From the NCBI RefSeq assembly GCF_900090305.1, contig NZ_LT607751.1:3038001-3102000 (forward strand): a stretch of 64,000 nucleotides of DNA. Direction: 5' to 3'. The DNA comes from Micromonospora siamensis (lineage in GTDB: Bacteria > Actinomycetota > Actinomycetes > Mycobacteriales > Micromonosporaceae). Each line of letters starts with the position of its first letter. Within the stretch, counting starts at the first letter, position 1. Under the pieces are notes generated by a model. The model saw only the letters and a program-made list of their open reading frames with translations, was not told where the DNA came from and made no database searches. Positions 8,137 through 16,324 of the stretch are shown here, in pieces. The position numbers and the translations under genes were made by a program.

Positions 8137-9192
8137 ATGCGACCCACGAGGTCATCGCTCCGCCGCGCCGTCACCGCCGCCGTCGCCGGAACCCTGGTCG
8201 TCGGCTCGTTGCTGGGCGCCCCCGCCCAGGCGGCGCCCGCCGCAGCCGCGTCCCCCGACGCCGCCGCCACCCTGGCTGCCAAGCTGGGCGACCGCGCTGC
8301 CGGCACGTACGCCGACGCCAGTGGCAAGATGGTCGTGGCCGTCACCGACGCCGCCGCCGCCCGCCAGGTCCGGGCCGCCGGCGCCACCCCCAAGCTGGTC
8401 ACCCGCGGCGCCGCGCAGCTGGCCGGCGCCACCGCCGAGCTGGAGCGCTCGGCCAAGATCCCCGGTACCGCCTGGTGGACCGACCCGGCCACCAACCAGG
8501 TCGTCGTCTCCTACGACAGCACCGTCACCGGCGCCAAGCTGGAAAGGGTGAAGGCCGCCGCGGCCCGCGCCAACGGCGCCGTGCGGCTGGTCTCCGAGGG
8601 TGGCGTGCTGAGCAAGCGCATCTCCGGCGGCCAGGCCATCTACACCGGCGGCTACCGCTGCTCGCTCGGCTTCAACGTCCGCAGCAGCTCCGGCACCAAG
8701 TACTTCATCACCGCCGGGCACTGCACCAACCTGGGCAGCAACTGGTACTCCAACTCCAGCCAGACCACCCTGCTCGGCACCCGGGCCGGCACCAGCTTCC
8801 CGGGCAACGACTACGGCATCGTCAGGTACAGCAACCAGACCACCACCCAGCCCGGCAACGTCTACCTGTACAACGGCAGCTACCAGGACATCACCACCGC
8901 GGGCAACGCGTACGTCAACCAGTCCGTGAAGCGGTCCGGCAGCACCACCGGCGTGCACAGCGGCACGGTGACCGCCACCGGCGCCACCGTGAACTACGCC
9001 GAGGGCAGCGTCTCCGGCCTGATCCGCACCACGGTCTGCGCCGAGGGCGGCGACAGCGGCGGCTCGCTCTTCGCCGGCAGCACCGCCCTGGGCCTCACCT
9101 CCGGCGGCAGCGGCAACTGCTCCTCCGGCGGCACCACCTACTTCCAGCCGGTCACCGAGGTGCTCAGCGTCTACGGCGTGAGCGTCTACTGA
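8137..9192 (+). CDS. Secreted S1-family serine protease (streptogrisin/alpha-lytic type)
   Basis: The 351-aa preproenzyme has a signal peptide (about 1-33), a propeptide (about 34-160) and a chymotrypsin-fold protease domain from ISGGQAIY onward. The triad is His195 in ITAGHC, Asp225 in NDYGIV and Ser307 in GGDSGGS. Cysteine pairs (CSLGF/GHC and VCAEGG/GNC) fit disulfides of the alpha-lytic protease group. The propeptide of this family acts as a folding catalyst and is cleaved off. The ATG at 8137 follows GGGAGG. The 244-base upstream gap is less GC-rich (TTAAATGTATGAATAC region, 8030-8046) and probably carries the promoter. Confidence 0.95.
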   Translation: MRPTRSSLRRAVTAAVAGTLVVGSLLGAPAQAAPAAAASPDAAATLAAKLGDRAAGTYADASGKMVVAVTDAAAARQVRAAGATPKLVTRGAAQLAGATAELERSAKIPGTAWWTDPATNQVVVSYDSTVTGAKLERVKAAAARANGAVRLVSEGGVLSKRISGGQAIYTGGYRCSLGFNVRSSSGTKYFITAGHCTNLGSNWYSNSSQTTLLGTRAGTSFPGNDYGIVRYSNQTTTQPGNVYLYNGSYQDITTAGNAYVNQSVKRSGSTTGVHSGTVTATGATVNYAEGSVSGLIRTTVCAEGGDSGGSLFAGSTALGLTSGGSGNCSSGGTTYFQPVTEVLSVYGVSVY

Positions 9193-9207
9193 TCCACCCC
9201 TCGCGAG

Positions 9208-9233
9208 CGGGCCGCCGGGTGACCGGCGGCCCG
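9208..9233 (+). terminator. Hairpin terminator after the S1 protease gene
   Basis: CGGGCCGCCGG (9208-9218) and CCGGCGGCCCG (9223-9233) form an 11-bp stem around GTGA, 15 bases after the stop codon. Confidence 0.75.
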
Positions 9234-9282
9234 TTGCGCGTACCCGGGACTGGGCGGCCCGCGCCGGGGTACGTTCCCGGCG

Positions 9283-9416
9283 GTGAGCGCCTCCGAGAAA
9301 CAGACCGCCGAAGCGTCCGCGTGGGCGCCGCTGCGGATCGCCGCCTTCCGCAGCCTCTGGCTCGCCGTGCTGGCCAGCAACATCGGCACCTGGATGCAGA
9401 CCGTCGGCATGCATTC
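9283..9416 (+). pseudogene. Remnant of an MFS transporter gene (N-terminal ~42 codons only)
   Basis: From a GTG start the frame encodes a typical N-terminus of an EntS/DHA-type MFS exporter: APLRIAAFRSLWLAVLASNI, then GTWMQTVG, i.e. the first membrane helix and its following loop. Homology-like sequence ends abruptly near 9405-9416. After that the frame runs into the palindrome 9421-9438 and then antisense of the DUF998 gene. The remaining ~350-400 residues of such a transporter are absent. It is best read as the scar of a deletion or rearrangement rather than a functional small protein. Confidence 0.7.
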
Positions 9417-9420
9417 GGTA

Positions 9421-9438
9421 GAGCAGGGGCCCCTTCTC
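9421..9438. repeat. Imperfect palindrome at the rearrangement junction
   Basis: GAGCAGGGGCCCCTTCTC is GAG-x-AGGGGCCCCT-x-CTC, symmetric except for one position in each arm. It lies exactly where the MFS remnant stops, and it supplies the stop codon of the convergent membrane-protein gene. Similar AAGGGGCCCCTT-centred palindromes are, as far as I recall, common between genes in Micromonosporaceae; only this copy of that form is present here. Confidence 0.5.
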
Positions 9439-10036
9439 AACACCGCGCCCGGCGCAGCCGGAGCACCACCAGCAGGGGGCAGAGCGCCTCCGCGCCGGCC
9501 GCCAGCCGCTCGGCGAGGCCGATCCGGTCGCCGCCGCCGACCAGTTCGACGGTGAACCAGCCGACCAGGAGCAGCAGCGCCGCCGCTGCGGTCGTACCCG
9601 TGCCGGTGGAGAGTCCGGCGGCCCGGTCGGGCGCGCGGCGGCCGGCGACGGCGAGCGCCGGCCAGAGCGCGAGGGCGCCGAACGCGACCGCGGCGGCCGT
9701 CGCGTGCGGCGCCGACGAGCCACCCCCGGCCGGCAGCGGCAGGGCCGCCACCGCGAGGGTGGCCGCGCCGCCGAGGGCGAGCAGCGCCCGGCCAGCCGGG
9801 CGCGCGGGCCGCAGCCCGGCCGCCGTGACGAGGTGGCACAGGCCGAGGCCGGCCAGCGCGACCGTCATGATCCACCGGTCGGTCGCGTCGTGCCCGGCGA
9901 GGGCGCTGATCGTGCCGGTGACCGCATCGAAGCCGCCGGGCTGGCGGGCGGCCGCCAGCGTCCAACCGCCGATCAGCAGCGTCGGGGCGGTCGCGGCGGA
10001 GATCAGGGCCCACGGGGGTACGACGCGCACCCGCAC
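9437..10036 (-). CDS. DUF998-like integral membrane protein
   Basis: This is a 199-aa protein of about six hydrophobic segments: ALISAATAPTLLIGGWTL; a segment after DRWIMTVALAGLGLCHLVTAAG; RALLALGGAATLAVAALPL; TAAAVAFGALALWPALAVAG; TAAAALLLLVGWFTVELVGG; and a C-terminal segment. Pattern and spacing fit DUF998 proteins, whose function is unknown. The GTG at 10036 is chosen because the longer frame begins with Cys/His/Arg-rich, unlikely sequence. Its TGA stop falls inside the junction palindrome at 9421-9438, so the original C-terminus may have been altered by the rearrangement. Confidence 0.65.
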   Translation of the reverse strand: MRVRVVPPWALISAATAPTLLIGGWTLAAARQPGGFDAVTGTISALAGHDATDRWIMTVALAGLGLCHLVTAAGLRPARPAGRALLALGGAATLAVAALPLPAGGGSSAPHATAAAVAFGALALWPALAVAGRRAPDRAAGLSTGTGTTAAAALLLLVGWFTVELVGGGDRIGLAERLAAGAEALCPLLVVLRLRRARC

Positions 10037-10140
10037 ACCGTACGCGCCGCATCGGTGTACCAGTGCGGTCACAGTGGGCCAACATCGGGCTCGCCACGCA
10101 GCGTGACCCACCGGCCCGTCCCACCCCGCCGTCCTCGCCT

Positions 10141-10265
10141 CCTTTGCTCTGCTGCAACGGACGCAACACGGCCATGAGCTGCGCCGTCATTGTTTCTACG
10201 AGCAGGGCGAGTCGGACGGGCCGTTGCGCTGAGCAACTGTTGCGTGGATTGCAGCAGAGCAAAGG
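10141..10265. repeat. Structured palindromic element, copy A (125 bp)
   Basis: The outer arms CCTTTGCTCTGCTGCAA (10141-10157) and TTGCAGCAGAGCAAAGG (10249-10265) are perfect 17-bp inverted repeats. Inside a 3x3 loop a second helix ACGCAACA (10161-10168)/TGTTGCGT (10238-10245) forms. Further pairing is possible at CGGCC/GGCCG (10169-10173/10219-10223) and TTGC/GCAA (10224-10227/10233-10236), giving a branched structure. It lies between divergent genes, upstream of aspS. Copies B and C are at 45813-45944 and 56494-56576. No coding capacity or target duplication is evident. Confidence 0.85.
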
Positions 10266-10379
10266 CGGAGGGAGGGATGGGTGGACCGGGCGGATGTGAC
10301 CACCGTCGGCGACGGTCGGGCCGGTGGAGGCAGGTGGGAAGGTGGTGCTGCGGGTGCCCGGGAATCGGCGCGGGTCGCC

Positions 10380-10407
10380 CTGACAGAATGCGGAGGGAAG
10401 ACATAGC
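10380..10407 (+). promoter_or_regulatory. Candidate aspS promoter
   Basis: CTGACA (10380-10385) and CATAGC (10402-10407) are separated by 16 bp. They lie 22 bases before the GTG start, with GAGGAG (10415-10420) as the ribosome site. Matches are moderate only. Confidence 0.4.
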
Positions 10408-10429
10408 AGCAGACGAGGAGACGCAAGCC

Positions 10430-12235
10430 GTGATCCGTACCCACAATGCCGGAAGCCTGCGCGCGGCGGACGCCGGCTCGACGGTGACCCTCGCCGGTTG
10501 GGTGGCCCGCCGGCGCGACCACGGCGGTGTCATCTTCGTCGACCTGCGCGACGCCTCCGGCGTGGTGCAGGTCGTCTTCCGCGAGGAGGACGCGCACGCG
10601 CTGCGCAACGAGTTCTGCGTCAAGGTGACCGGTGAGGTGACCCGCCGGCCCGAGGGCAACGAGAACCCGGACCTGCCCACCGGCGAGGTCGAGGTGACCG
10701 CCAGCGAGCTGGAGGTGCTCTCCGAGGCGGCCCCGCTGCCGCTGCCGGTGGACGACCAGGTCGAGGCCGGCGACGACATCCGGCTGAAGTACCGCTACCT
10801 GGACCTGCGGCGCAGCGGCCCGGCGAAGGCGCTGCGGCTGCGCTCGCGGGCCAGCCAGCTCGCCCGCACCGTGCTGCACGAGCGGGACTTCCTGGAGATC
10901 GAGACCCCGACGCTGACCCGCTCCACCCCGGAGGGCGCCCGCGACTTCCTGGTCCCGGTCCGCCTCCAGCCGGGCAGCTGGTACGCCCTGCCGCAGTCCC
11001 CGCAGCTGTTCAAGCAGCTGCTGATGGTCGGCGGCATGGAGCGGTACTACCAGATCGCCCGCTGCTACCGGGACGAGGACTTCCGGGCCGACCGGCAGCC
11101 GGAGTTCACCCAGCTCGACATCGAGATGTCCTTCGTCACCGAGGACGACGTGATCGACCTCGGTGAGGCGATCGTGGCGTCGCTCTGGAAGGACCTGGCC
11201 GGTCACGAGATCACCCGGCCGATCCCGCGGATCACCTGGCACGACGCGATGGCCCGGTACGGCTCGGACAAGCCGGACCTGCGCTACGGCGTGGAGCTGA
11301 CCGAGCTGACCGACTACCTGCGCGGCACCGAGTTCCGGGTCTTCGCCGGCGCCATCGACGCGGGCGGCTACGTCGGCGCGGTGGTCATGCCGGGCGGCGC
11401 GGCGCAGACCCGCAAGGAGCTGGACGGCTGGCAGGACTGGGCCAAGGCGCGCGGCGCCAGGGGCCTCGCCTACGTGGTGCTCGACGCCGAGACCGGCGCA
11501 CCGCGCGGCCCGGTGGCGAAGAACCTCTCCGAGGCGCACCTGGCCGGGCTGGCCGACGCGGTCGGCGCGAAGCCGGGCGACGCGGTCTTCTTCGCCGCCA
11601 GCGCCAACACCCGGGAGGCGCAGGAGCTGCTCGGCGCGGCCCGGATCGAGATCGCCAAGCGGTCCAACCTGATCGACGAGTCCGCCTGGGCGTTCTGCTG
11701 GGTGGTCGACGCGCCGATGTTCGAGCGCACCGACGAGGGCGGCTGGACCGCGGTGCACCACCCGTTCACCTCGCCGAACGCCGAGTGGGTGGACCGGTTC
11801 GAGGAGGCCCCCGACCGCGCGCTGGCCTACGCGTACGACATCGTCTGCAACGGCAACGAGATCGGCGGCGGCTCGATCCGTATCCACCGGGGTGACGTGC
11901 AGCAGCGGGTCTTCGACCTGCTCGGCATCACCCCCTCCGAGGCGCAGGACAAGTTCGGCTTCCTGCTGGAGGCGTTCAAGTACGGCGCCCCGCCGCACGG
12001 CGGCATCGCGTTCGGCTGGGACCGGGTCTGCATGCTGCTCGCCGGCGCGGACTCGATCCGTGAGGTGATCGCCTTCCCGAAGACCCGGGGTGGCTTCGAC
12101 CCGCTGACCGGCGCGCCGACGCCGATCACCGGCCAGCAGCGCACCGAGGCGGGCATCGACGCCAAGCCGAAGGCGCCGACCGGCCCGCACGCCGGCACCG
12201 CCGGCCCGGCCGCCCCGGTGGCCGACCCGGTCTGA
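10430..12235 (+). CDS. aspS: Aspartate-tRNA ligase, probably non-discriminating (AspRS)
   Basis: This 601-aa class II synthetase has an N-terminal OB-fold anticodon-binding domain (about 1-110), the catalytic core and a bacterial-type GAD insertion (about 295-420). Seen are [20 protein letters not shown], the motif 2 region [19 protein letters not shown], and motif 3 [14 protein letters not shown]. His31 in RRRDHGG is the residue linked in the literature to AspRS that also charges tRNA-Asn. That fits the usual absence of AsnRS and use of GatCAB in actinobacteria (inference). The GTG at 10430 is chosen from its GAGGAG site; upstream in-frame sequence overlaps repeat copy A. A low-complexity Pro/Ala tail closes the protein. 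Confidence 0.95.
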   Translation: MIRTHNAGSLRAADAGSTVTLAGWVARRRDHGGVIFVDLRDASGVVQVVFREEDAHALRNEFCVKVTGEVTRRPEGNENPDLPTGEVEVTASELEVLSEAAPLPLPVDDQVEAGDDIRLKYRYLDLRRSGPAKALRLRSRASQLARTVLHERDFLEIETPTLTRSTPEGARDFLVPVRLQPGSWYALPQSPQLFKQLLMVGGMERYYQIARCYRDEDFRADRQPEFTQLDIEMSFVTEDDVIDLGEAIVASLWKDLAGHEITRPIPRITWHDAMARYGSDKPDLRYGVELTELTDYLRGTEFRVFAGAIDAGGYVGAVVMPGGAAQTRKELDGWQDWAKARGARGLAYVVLDAETGAPRGPVAKNLSEAHLAGLADAVGAKPGDAVFFAASANTREAQELLGAARIEIAKRSNLIDESAWAFCWVVDAPMFERTDEGGWTAVHHPFTSPNAEWVDRFEEAPDRALAYAYDIVCNGNEIGGGSIRIHRGDVQQRVFDLLGITPSEAQDKFGFLLEAFKYGAPPHGGIAFGWDRVCMLLAGADSIREVIAFPKTRGGFDPLTGAPTPITGQQRTEAGIDAKPKAPTGPHAGTAGPAAPVADPV

Positions 12236-12249
12236 TCCCTGGCCTCACC

Positions 12250-12282
12250 GAACGGCCCGCGTCATGATGACGCGGGCCGTTC
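12250..12282 (+). terminator. Hairpin terminator after aspS
   Basis: GAACGGCCCGCGTCAT (12250-12265) pairs with ATGACGCGGGCCGTTC (12267-12282), 14 bases after the aspS stop. It is followed by a short T-containing stretch (TCGTCGTTCG). Confidence 0.8.
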
Positions 12283-12303
12283 GTCGTTCGGGGGAGAGAC
12301 GTC

Positions 12304-13113
12304 ATGACGTTGCTCGTGGTGGGGGCCAGCGGTCTGCTGGGCGCCGAGGTGTGCCGGCAGGCGGTCGCGGCGGGACAGCGGGTGGTCGGCACGTACCACT
12401 CAAATCCGGTCGTGGTGCCGGGCGTCGAGGCCCGCCGGCTGGACGTGACCGACCGGTCCGCGGTGCGCGGGCTGCTGACCGGGGTACGCCCCGACGCCGT
12501 GGTCGCCACCCCCTACCGGTACGACGACTGGGGGGTCACCGCCGACGGGGCGGCGCACATCGCGTACGCCGCCGCGGAGGTGGGTGCCCGGCTGGTGCAC
12601 CTGTCCAGCGACGCGCTGCACGCCGGGCGGCCGACGCCCTACCTGGACGACGACGTGCCGACGCCGATCCACGCGTACGGCGCGGCGAAGGCGGCGGCGG
12701 AGACGGCGGTGCGGGCGATCGACCCGACGGCGGTGCTGGTGCGTACCTCGTTGATCCTGGGGGAGGGGAGCAAGCAGATCCAGCTCTGCCGGGACGCCCT
12801 GGCCGGGCGGGCGGTGCTCTTCAGCGACGAGCTGCGCTGCCCGCTCGACGTGACCGACCTGGCGGCCGCGGTGCTGGAGCTGGTGCCCGGCGACCACGCC
12901 GGCCTGCTCAACGTGGCCGGTCCGGAGGCGGTCAGCCGGGCGGAGCTGGGGTTGCTGGTGGCCCACCGGTTCGGCATCGACCCGACCGGCCTGAAGACGA
13001 CGACCACGCTCGCCGCCGGCCTGCGCCGCCCCACCGACGTACGCCTGGACTCCTCCCGCGCCGTGGCCCTGCTGCGGACCCGGCTGCGCGGGGTCGGCGA
13101 ACTGCTCGGCTAA
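12304..13113 (+). CDS. RmlD-like NAD(P)-binding sugar-nucleotide reductase/epimerase
   Basis: This 269-aa extended-SDR protein has the nucleotide-binding motif VGASGLLG at 6-13, an Asp in ARRLDVTD, and the active-site-like YGAAK (Tyr-x-x-x-Lys) near residue 125. It resembles dTDP-4-dehydrorhamnose reductase (RmlD) and related proteins. No rml neighbours are present, so the substrate is open. The ATG follows GGGGGAGAG. It stands alone between the aspS terminator and the operator-like palindrome of the next gene. Confidence 0.82.
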   Translation: MTLLVVGASGLLGAEVCRQAVAAGQRVVGTYHSNPVVVPGVEARRLDVTDRSAVRGLLTGVRPDAVVATPYRYDDWGVTADGAAHIAYAAAEVGARLVHLSSDALHAGRPTPYLDDDVPTPIHAYGAAKAAAETAVRAIDPTAVLVRTSLILGEGSKQIQLCRDALAGRAVLFSDELRCPLDVTDLAAAVLELVPGDHAGLLNVAGPEAVSRAELGLLVAHRFGIDPTGLKTTTTLAAGLRRPTDVRLDSSRAVALLRTRLRGVGELLG

Positions 13114-13138
13114 GTCACCGCGTCCACTTTCCGACTGC

Positions 13139-13181
13139 TGCACACTTTCTATGCACAACTCTTGTGCATAGAAAGTGTGCA
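13139..13181. promoter_or_regulatory. 43-bp palindromic operator with TGTGCA repeats
   Basis: The 20-bp arms at 13139-13158 and 13162-13181 are exact reverse complements around CTC (core arm CACACTTTCTATGCACAA). On the + strand the hexamer TGTGCA appears at 13163, 13176 and 13190, roughly one helical turn plus three bases apart, with mirrored TGCACA on the left. It overlaps the -35 region of the regulator-exporter operon, so it is a strong candidate for autoregulatory repressor binding. Confidence 0.8.
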
Positions 13182-13191
13182 AAGATATTGT
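13162..13191 (+). promoter_or_regulatory. Promoter of the HTH-MFS operon
   Basis: A -35 TTGTGC (13162-13167) and -10 TATTGT (13186-13191) are 18 bp apart. The GTG at 13199 lies eight bases after the -10 box, so the mRNA is probably leaderless. The -35 lies inside the right arm of the palindrome. Confidence 0.5.
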
Positions 13192-13198
13192 GCAGGGT

Positions 13199-13831
13199 GT
13201 GGCGAACGATGAGACGCAGACGCGACCCGAACCGAGCACGGTTCGACTCGACCACCGGCAGGTCCGGGTCCTGGCCCACCCGCTGCGCATGCGCGTGGTG
13301 GGGGCGCTGAGGGTGCAGGGCCCCCTCACCGCGACGAGCCTGGCCGAACTGCTGGGCACCAACACCGGAGCTACCAGCTATCACCTACGGCAGCTCGCCG
13401 AGGTCGGCCTCGTCGTCGAGGATCCGCAGCTGGGCACCGGCCGGCAGCGATTCTGGCGCGCCGCGCACGAGGTGACCAGCTGGGATCCCAGCGACTTCGA
13501 CGACGACCCGGACTCCCGGGCCGCGATCGAATGGATCGAGGGCGACCAGTTCCGCTACCTGGCCCAGCACGCCGAGAAGTGGTTCGCCCAGCGACAGCAG
13601 TGGTCGCCGGACTGGCGGGACGCGTTCGGCATCGGCGACGCCTTCCTCACCATCCCCGCCGCCCGACTGGCGGCGCTGAAGTCGGAGATCTGGGAGCTGC
13701 TCGTGCGCTACCGCGACGAGTCCGACCCCACCGAGCCCGGCGCCGAGCAGGTGCAGCTCTACATAGCCGCGTTTCCGCTGCTGGCCGGGTTGCAGCCGAC
13801 CGAGCCGCCCCGATCCGAGGAGAAGCCGTGA
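13199..13831 (+). CDS. ArsR-like winged-helix transcriptional regulator
   Basis: This is a 210-aa protein with an N-terminal winged helix (about 15-80: VRVLAHPLRMRVVGALRVQG, LAELLGTNTGATSYHLRQL, then the wing GLVVED). The C-terminal domain resembles actinobacterial HTH_20/ArsR-type regulators that sit next to MFS exporters. In-frame GTGs at 13175 and 13190 would also work, but the first lies inside the operator palindrome. The GTG at 13199 matches a leaderless start. It overlaps the MFS gene by GTGA, so the two form an operon. It is probably the repressor for the palindrome at 13139-13181. Confidence 0.88.
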   Translation: MANDETQTRPEPSTVRLDHRQVRVLAHPLRMRVVGALRVQGPLTATSLAELLGTNTGATSYHLRQLAEVGLVVEDPQLGTGRQRFWRAAHEVTSWDPSDFDDDPDSRAAIEWIEGDQFRYLAQHAEKWFAQRQQWSPDWRDAFGIGDAFLTIPAARLAALKSEIWELLVRYRDESDPTEPGAEQVQLYIAAFPLLAGLQPTEPPRSEEKP

Positions 13832-15120
13832 GCGCCCTGTCCGTACGCCAGGTCCGGTTGCGCTACCTCACCCTCTACGGCCTGCGCTGGCTGCCCAGCG
13901 GCCTGGTGATCCCGGTGATGATCCTGCTGATGCGGGAGCGCGGCCTCACGCTGTCCCAGATCGGCCTGGTCGCCATCGCACAGGGCCTGGTCGTGCTGGC
14001 CCTGGAGCTGCCCACCGGCGGGCTCGCCGACGCGCTGGGCCGCAAGCCGGTGCTCGCCACCGCCTGGGCGGTCGGCCTGGCCTCCCTGGTGCTGTTCGCG
14101 GTGGCCGACTCGTTCTGGCTCTTCTTCCTGGTCTGGGCCCTGCAGGGGATCTACCGGGCGCTGGACAGCGGCCCCCTGGAGTCCTGGTACGTCGACGCCA
14201 CCCTGGCCGCCGACCCGGACGCCCGGTACGAACGCGGCCTCGGCTGGGCCGGTACGGTCAGCGGCCTGGCCATCGGCGCCGGCGCGCTGCTCAGCGGCGG
14301 TCTGATCGCGCTGGGACCCGTTGGCCCGGTCAGCGCGCTGACCCTGCCGGTGCTGGTCGCCATCGTGCTCCAGGCGGTGTCGCTGGTCGCCCTGCTGGTC
14401 CTGCTCCGCGAGACCCGGCCCGCCCGGGGCGCCGCCGCGCTGCGCGCCTCCGTGGTCGAGGCGCCCCGGATGGTCGGTCAGGCGCTCGGCCTGCTGCGCC
14501 GCTCCCGGGTGCTGCTCGCCCTGGTCGCCGTCGAACTGTTCTGGGGATTCGGCATGGTGACCTTCGAGTCGCTGCTGCCGGTCCGTCTCGCCGAGGTGGT
14601 CGGCGACACCGACCGGGCCGCCGCCCTGCTCGGCCCGGCCAGCTCGGCGGCCTGGCTGGCCAACGCCGCCGGCGCCGCGCTGACCCCGTTCCTGCTGCGC
14701 CGGTTCGGCGCCGCGCCGGCCGCCGGGCTGCTGCGGATCCTCCAGGGTGCGACGGTGGTCGGGATGGCGCTGCTCGCCGGCCCGGTCGGGGTGCTGATCG
14801 CCTACCTGGCCTGCTACACGGTGCACGGCGCGTCGAACCCGCTGCACTACGGGTTGCTGCACCGCCAGGTCGACGGCCCGTACCGGACCAGCGTGCTGTC
14901 GCTGAACTCGATGATGTCCCAGCCCGGCGGTGCGATCGGCATGGTGGCGCTCACCGCGCTGGCCGACGCCACCAGCGTCAGCCTCGCCATGCTGGTCGGC
15001 GCGGTGGTGCTGGCCGTGGCCGCCCCGCTCTACCTGCCGGCCTGGCGGGCCGCCCGGAAGGCCCCGGCCACCTCGGCCGACCCCACCGTGGCAGGTCGGG
15101 CCGGTGCGCCGGTGTCGTGA
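13828..15120 (+). CDS. MFS transporter, probable drug/toxin exporter
   Basis: The 430-aa membrane protein has about 12 hydrophobic segments and the MFS loop 2-3 signature GGLADALGRKPVL (family motif G-x-x-x-D-x-x-G-R-R/K). It begins with a GTG that overlaps the regulator's stop. An exporter directly behind its own HTH regulator and a strong operator is the classic layout of inducible efflux. The substrate is unknown. It ends 13 bases before the convergent GNAT gene with no hairpin of note. Confidence 0.9.
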   Translation: MSALSVRQVRLRYLTLYGLRWLPSGLVIPVMILLMRERGLTLSQIGLVAIAQGLVVLALELPTGGLADALGRKPVLATAWAVGLASLVLFAVADSFWLFFLVWALQGIYRALDSGPLESWYVDATLAADPDARYERGLGWAGTVSGLAIGAGALLSGGLIALGPVGPVSALTLPVLVAIVLQAVSLVALLVLLRETRPARGAAALRASVVEAPRMVGQALGLLRRSRVLLALVAVELFWGFGMVTFESLLPVRLAEVVGDTDRAAALLGPASSAAWLANAAGAALTPFLLRRFGAAPAAGLLRILQGATVVGMALLAGPVGVLIAYLACYTVHGASNPLHYGLLHRQVDGPYRTSVLSLNSMMSQPGGAIGMVALTALADATSVSLAMLVGAVVLAVAAPLYLPAWRAARKAPATSADPTVAGRAGAPVS

Positions 15121-15133
15121 CGCGGACGCGGGC

Positions 15134-15874
15134 TCAGTCGAGCTGCACCGAGTTGAACTCCACGGTGCCGGTGAAGCCCAGCCGCCGGTACAACCGAATC
15201 GCCCCCACGTTGTCCAGGTAGGCGCCGAGCGCCACCTGGTCGTAACGGGCGAACAGCGCCCGGGCCATCCCGACCGTGAGCGCCGCGCCCAGCCCCTGCC
15301 CCCGCCGCCGCCGGTCAACGGTCAGGCCGGCCAGGAAGCCGACGTCGCCCCGGCTGCGGTCCGCCCCGCAGGCCACCAGCCGGTCGCCGTCGCGGATGCC
15401 GTACCAGTCGGCGATGTGCGCGTCGCCCGGGCGGGAGGTGCTGGTCGGGAAGGACTCCTCGATCAGCGCGGCCAGCTCCGGGTGGTCGGCCCCGGTGAGG
15501 CGTACCACCCGCTCCTCGCCGCTGCGGTGCGGCGGCGGGGTGGTCGTGAAGAGGTAGTCCCAGCTGGTCAGCACGGTCAGCGGCAGCCGGTCGGCCAGCT
15601 CGTCGACGATCGCGCGGGGCAGCGGCAGCCGGACACCCGCGGGCAGGTCGCCGGCCGCGTACAGGTCGCGGAGCAGGTCGGCGGCCGGGGCGGCCGGACC
15701 GACCGCCCCGGCCGCCGGCCAGACACCGGGCGGCGCGAGCCAGACCACCGCGCCGTCGCGCAGCCAACCGCGCTGCTCGTCGCCCCGGGCCAGCGCGTGC
15801 CGGGCGTACGGGTGATGGCCGGTGGCGCGCAGCACGGCGTCCCGGCCCGCCAGCACCTGGTCGGCTTTGATCAT
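15134..15874 (-). CDS. GNAT-family N-acetyltransferase
   Basis: In this 246-aa protein the C-terminal ~120 residues form a GNAT domain. Acetyl-CoA-binding motif A is LTVDRRRRGQGLGAAL (R/Q-x-x-G-x-G/A type), followed by LDNVGAIRLYRRLGF. The N-terminal half (HHPYARHALARGDEQ, WLAPPGVW) has no family I recognise. The ATG at 15874 is chosen because the longer frame covers the next gene antisense. The acetylated substrate is unknown. Confidence 0.82.
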   Translation of the reverse strand: MIKADQVLAGRDAVLRATGHHPYARHALARGDEQRGWLRDGAVVWLAPPGVWPAAGAVGPAAPAADLLRDLYAAGDLPAGVRLPLPRAIVDELADRLPLTVLTSWDYLFTTTPPPHRSGEERVVRLTGADHPELAALIEESFPTSTSRPGDAHIADWYGIRDGDRLVACGADRSRGDVGFLAGLTVDRRRRGQGLGAALTVGMARALFARYDQVALGAYLDNVGAIRLYRRLGFTGTVEFNSVQLD

Positions 15875-16036
15875 CCACCCAGCGTAGAACCGGCCCGGCG
15901 CGGCGCCCGGCCGCCCCTCGAACCGACCACCGACGGTCGACCCCGCCACCGCCGGTCCACGGTGGAGATTGACGGACGGACCGATTGGGTACATCCCGCG
16001 CCGACCTACTGGTACCCCCCCACCGGAGGACCTTCC

Positions 16037-16249
16037 ATGCTCGCCATTCTCGCGGCCATCGTGTTCGGCTTCGCGCTGCTGATCGACTTCATGAACACGA
16101 ACTTCGGCGCACCCGATCTCTTCAACGTGCACACCCTGATGGTGCTCGGCCTGCTGCTGCTCTCGCTCTACCTGGCCGGGGTCGGCTCGGGCCCGCGTGG
16201 TGGTGGGGGTGGCCGCTGGTACCGGGGCCGGCGCCCGGGCCGGGGCTGA
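16037..16249 (+). CDS. Small membrane protein of unknown function
   Basis: The 70-aa protein has two hydrophobic helices (residues about 2-18, AILAAIVFGFALLIDF, and about 33-49, LMVLGLLLLSLYLAGV) and a Gly/Arg-rich tail (GGGGGRWYRGRR). GGAGGA at 16024-16029 is a good ribosome site seven bases before the ATG, and the coding bias fits a real gene. I do not recognise a family with a known role. It lies alone between the divergent GNAT gene and rarA. Confidence 0.72.
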   Translation: MLAILAAIVFGFALLIDFMNTNFGAPDLFNVHTLMVLGLLLLSLYLAGVGSGPRGGGGGRWYRGRRPGRG

Positions 16250-16324
16250 CCGGAACCGATCACCATGGGCCCGGCCGGTGGCGCGATTCCCGCGCCGCGG
16301 GCCGGGCCCGGTAATGTCTTCGTG

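Noticed and set aside
10266..10429. T-box leader upstream of aspS (also considered for hisS and alaS)
   Set aside because: No T-box consensus and no specifier stem-loop is visible. hisS and alaS have short or absent leaders.
10190..10429. Longer AspRS start at 10190
   Set aside because: The extra 80 codons run through the structured repeat and the promoter and do not match any AspRS N-terminus. The GTG at 10430 has a good ribosome site.
12240..12310. ATG at 12264 as the start of a longer reductase or separate gene
   Set aside because: It lies in the loop of the aspS terminator and opens a different, Arg/Gly-rich frame. The ATG at 12304 gives the Rossmann N-terminus.
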